Shown: piece by piece, positions 62,419-64,000 of the stretch
Layout: every line of letters begins with the position of its first letter
Numbering within the stretch: position 1 is the first letter of the stretch
The notes under the pieces: generated by a model
Databases searched by the model: none
Told to the model about the DNA's origin: nothing
The model's input: only the letters and a program-made list of their open reading frames with translations
Program-made: the position numbers and the translations under genes
From: Bradyrhizobium sp. SZCCT0153
GTDB lineage: Bacteria > Pseudomonadota > Alphaproteobacteria > Rhizobiales > Xanthobacteraceae
Length of the DNA: 64,000 bases
Assembly (NCBI RefSeq): GCF_018129995.1
Contig: NZ_JAFCKS010000002.1
Coordinates: 310,001-374,000 of the forward strand
Direction of reading: 5' to 3'

Positions 62419-62425
62419 TCCTCCG

Positions 62426-62451
62426 CCTCTCCCCGCAAGAGCGGGGCGAGG
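62426..62451. repeat. Short palindromic repeat family D, copy 3
   Basis: CCTCTCCCCGC and GCGGGGCGAGG with an AAGA loop form an imperfect inverted repeat directly after the permease pseudogene's restored stop. Similar to 56744-56777. Confidence 0.6.
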
Positions 62452-62483
62452 GAGCGCACCGAGTGCGTGGCGTGCCGATTGTC

Positions 62484-63902
62484 TTACTTCTTCACCTTCG
62501 GGTCGATCGGCGTCGTTTCGCGCAGGCCCAGAATATCCTCCAGCACCTTCGCGCCCGCGATCACCTGCGCATCCGCGCGGGGCGCCCCGACCACCTGCAC
62601 GCCGACGGGCAGGCCCGAAGCCGTGAAGCCGCAGGGCAGCGACAGCGATGGGCAGCAGGCCAGCGTGATCGCATAGACGATGCCGAGCCATTCGACGTAA
62701 TTGTCGAACTTCTTGCCGGCGCATTCGGCGACATAGCGGTGCTCGATCGGGAAGGGCGGCACGATCGTGGTCGGCACCAGCAACAGATCGTAGGTCTTGA
62801 AGAACTCGATCGCGCGTGCGGTCATGCCGACGCGCTGCGCCTCGGCGCGCTCGAGTTGCTCGACGGTGAGCTTGAGACCCTCCTCGATGTTCCAGATCAC
62901 TTCGGGCTTGAGCAGGTCGCGCTTGGTGCGCAGCAACTGCGCCTTGCTGATGGCGAAGTCGAAGGCGCGCAGCACGTGGAAGCACTCATGCGCCTCGCGC
63001 CAGTCCGGATGCGCCTCCTCGACGATCGCGCCGGCTTCCGCGAAGCGTTCAGCCGCCTTGCGCGTGATCGCCTTGACCTCGGGATCGACCGGCGTGATGC
63101 CGAGATCGGGCGAATAGGCGATGCGCTTCGGCTTGTTGCCCGAGCGCGCCGCCGACAGGAACGAGGTCGCCGGCGCCGGCAGCGACAGCGGATCGGCCGC
63201 GTAGTCGCCGCTCATGGCATCCAGCAGCAGCGCGAGATCCTCGACGTTGCGCGCCATCGGGCCGAGGACGCCGAGATTGCGGTCGATCGCCGCTTTCGGC
63301 GTATGTGCAACCCGGCCGATGCTTGGCCGCATGCCGGCGATGCCGCAGAAAGCTGCCGGGCTGCGCAGGCTGCCGCCCATGTCCGAGCCCTGCGCGAGCC
63401 AGGCCATGCCGGTTGCGAGCGCCACGGCGGCGCCGCCCGAGGAGCCCGCGGCGGACTTGGATGTATCCCAGGGATTGAGGGTCGCGCCGAACACCTCGTT
63501 GAAGGTGTTGGCGCCGGCTCCGAACTCCGGCGTGTTGGACTTGGCGTAGACCACCGCGCCGTTACCTTCGAGGTTCTCCACCATGAGGTCGGACTGTTTG
63601 GGCACATTGTCCTTGAAGATCGGCGAGCCCTGCGTGGTCAGAACGCCCGCAACGTCGGTCAGGTCCTTGATGGGCACCGGCAGGCCTGCGAGCAGCCCGC
63701 GTGCGCCGGCCGGCTTCTGCATCAGCGCCTTGGCGCTGTTCCGCGCGCGATCGAAGCACAGCGTCGGCAGCGCATTGACCTTGCCGTCGACGTCGCTGAT
63801 GCGTTTCTCCAGCACATCCAGCAGCTCGAGCGGCGAGACGTCGCCGGACCGCAGCTTGTCGACGACGGCGCATGCGGTTTCACGGATCAACTCTTGAGAC
63901 AA
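62484..63902 (-). CDS. Amidase-signature family hydrolase
   Basis: The product is 472 residues. The amidase Ser-cisSer-Lys triad is visible: Lys in GLPVPIKDLTDV, the GSSGGAAVALATGMA motif, and the Ser in QGSDMGGSLRSPAAFCG. Family enzymes cut amide bonds of aryl, acyl or amino-acid amides. The exact substrate is unknown. It lies 36 bases downstream of the SDR gene on the minus strand and could be co-transcribed with it. The start has no strong ribosome site, so the 5' end is less sure. Confidence 0.9.
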   Translation of the reverse strand: MSQELIRETACAVVDKLRSGDVSPLELLDVLEKRISDVDGKVNALPTLCFDRARNSAKALMQKPAGARGLLAGLPVPIKDLTDVAGVLTTQGSPIFKDNVPKQSDLMVENLEGNGAVVYAKSNTPEFGAGANTFNEVFGATLNPWDTSKSAAGSSGGAAVALATGMAWLAQGSDMGGSLRSPAAFCGIAGMRPSIGRVAHTPKAAIDRNLGVLGPMARNVEDLALLLDAMSGDYAADPLSLPAPATSFLSAARSGNKPKRIAYSPDLGITPVDPEVKAITRKAAERFAEAGAIVEEAHPDWREAHECFHVLRAFDFAISKAQLLRTKRDLLKPEVIWNIEEGLKLTVEQLERAEAQRVGMTARAIEFFKTYDLLLVPTTIVPPFPIEHRYVAECAGKKFDNYVEWLGIVYAITLACCPSLSLPCGFTASGLPVGVQVVGAPRADAQVIAGAKVLEDILGLRETTPIDPKVKK

Positions 63903-63938
63903 TTATTCTACTCCTACTCTTGCAAAAGGTCGGAAATA

Positions 63939-64000
63939 CTAACCCCATCCCGCGCTGATCCCGCCGTCCACCGTGTAGATCACGCCCGACGTGTAGCCCG
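63939..64000 (-). CDS. Short-chain dehydrogenase/reductase, C-terminal end only
   Basis: Only the last 19 residues and a TAG stop are in the window: GYTSGVIYTVDGGISAGWG. This is the typical C-terminus of SDR proteins (TG..ITVDGG pattern). The rest of the gene lies beyond the window end. Confidence 0.75.
   Translation of the reverse strand, partial: GYTSGVIYTVDGGISAGWG

Overview
This high-GC window, dense with genes, most resembles a Bradyrhizobium-type alphaproteobacterium (order Hyphomicrobiales). The grounds are family-level: several peptide and amino-acid ABC systems of rhizobial type, a class III PHA synthase with a phasin, a paa phenylacetate operon, a CYP102-type P450-reductase fusion, and short palindromic repeats of kinds I associate with Bradyrhizobium and Rhodopseudomonas. 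No rRNA, tRNA, CRISPR array, transposase or prophage gene was seen. No species can be assigned from the sequence alone.

Layout. 1-495 is the 3' end of a thiamine-pyrophosphate decarboxylase-like gene. 630-5689 is a TetR / membrane-fusion / RND-pump efflux operon ending at a clear terminator. 5817-9492 is a translationally coupled signalling operon: membrane histidine kinase, single-domain response regulator, and a receiver domain fused to a class III nucleotide cyclase. 9502-10248 is a gene I cannot name. 10467-24189, minus strand, is a run of twelve genes: two complete five-gene peptide ABC transporters flanking a gamma-glutamyltransferase and a DUF1028 protein, both without a visible export signal.

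24575-38147 is a lipid and storage-polymer neighbourhood. It holds DUF6489, an alpha/beta hydrolase, a wax-ester/DGAT acyltransferase, an epoxide-hydrolase-like enzyme, a self-sufficient P450, a SAM methyltransferase fold, a small NTF2-like exported protein, another hydrolase, a short PhaE-like subunit, class III PhaC, a GNAT acetyltransferase, a phasin and a DUF445 membrane protein. 38347-46871 holds a second copy of the lipase-like hydrolase, then paaX, paaABCDE, paaI, paaK and a quinone-oxidoreductase-like gene.

46987-50466 carries a YeeE/YedE sulfur transporter, a DMT exporter and its probable divergent MocR-type regulator. 50528-55288 (minus) is a possible five-gene redox operon (ferredoxin, P450, MFS transporter, Moco oxidoreductase, hydrolase-OsmC fusion) diverging from a TetR gene at 55446. 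56090-62418 is an amino-acid uptake and conversion locus: RpiR regulator, class III aminotransferase, solute-binding protein and racemase-like protein on one strand, two permeases on the other. The second permease is frameshifted and no ATPase gene is present. 62484-64000 is an amidase and the end of an SDR gene.

The most notable points are the GGT/DUF1028 cassette between two peptide importers, the P450/Moco/OsmC operon, a palindromic element that supplies the stop codon of two unrelated genes about 40 kb apart, and the broken permease. Nothing here is clearly an undescribed defence or mobile system.
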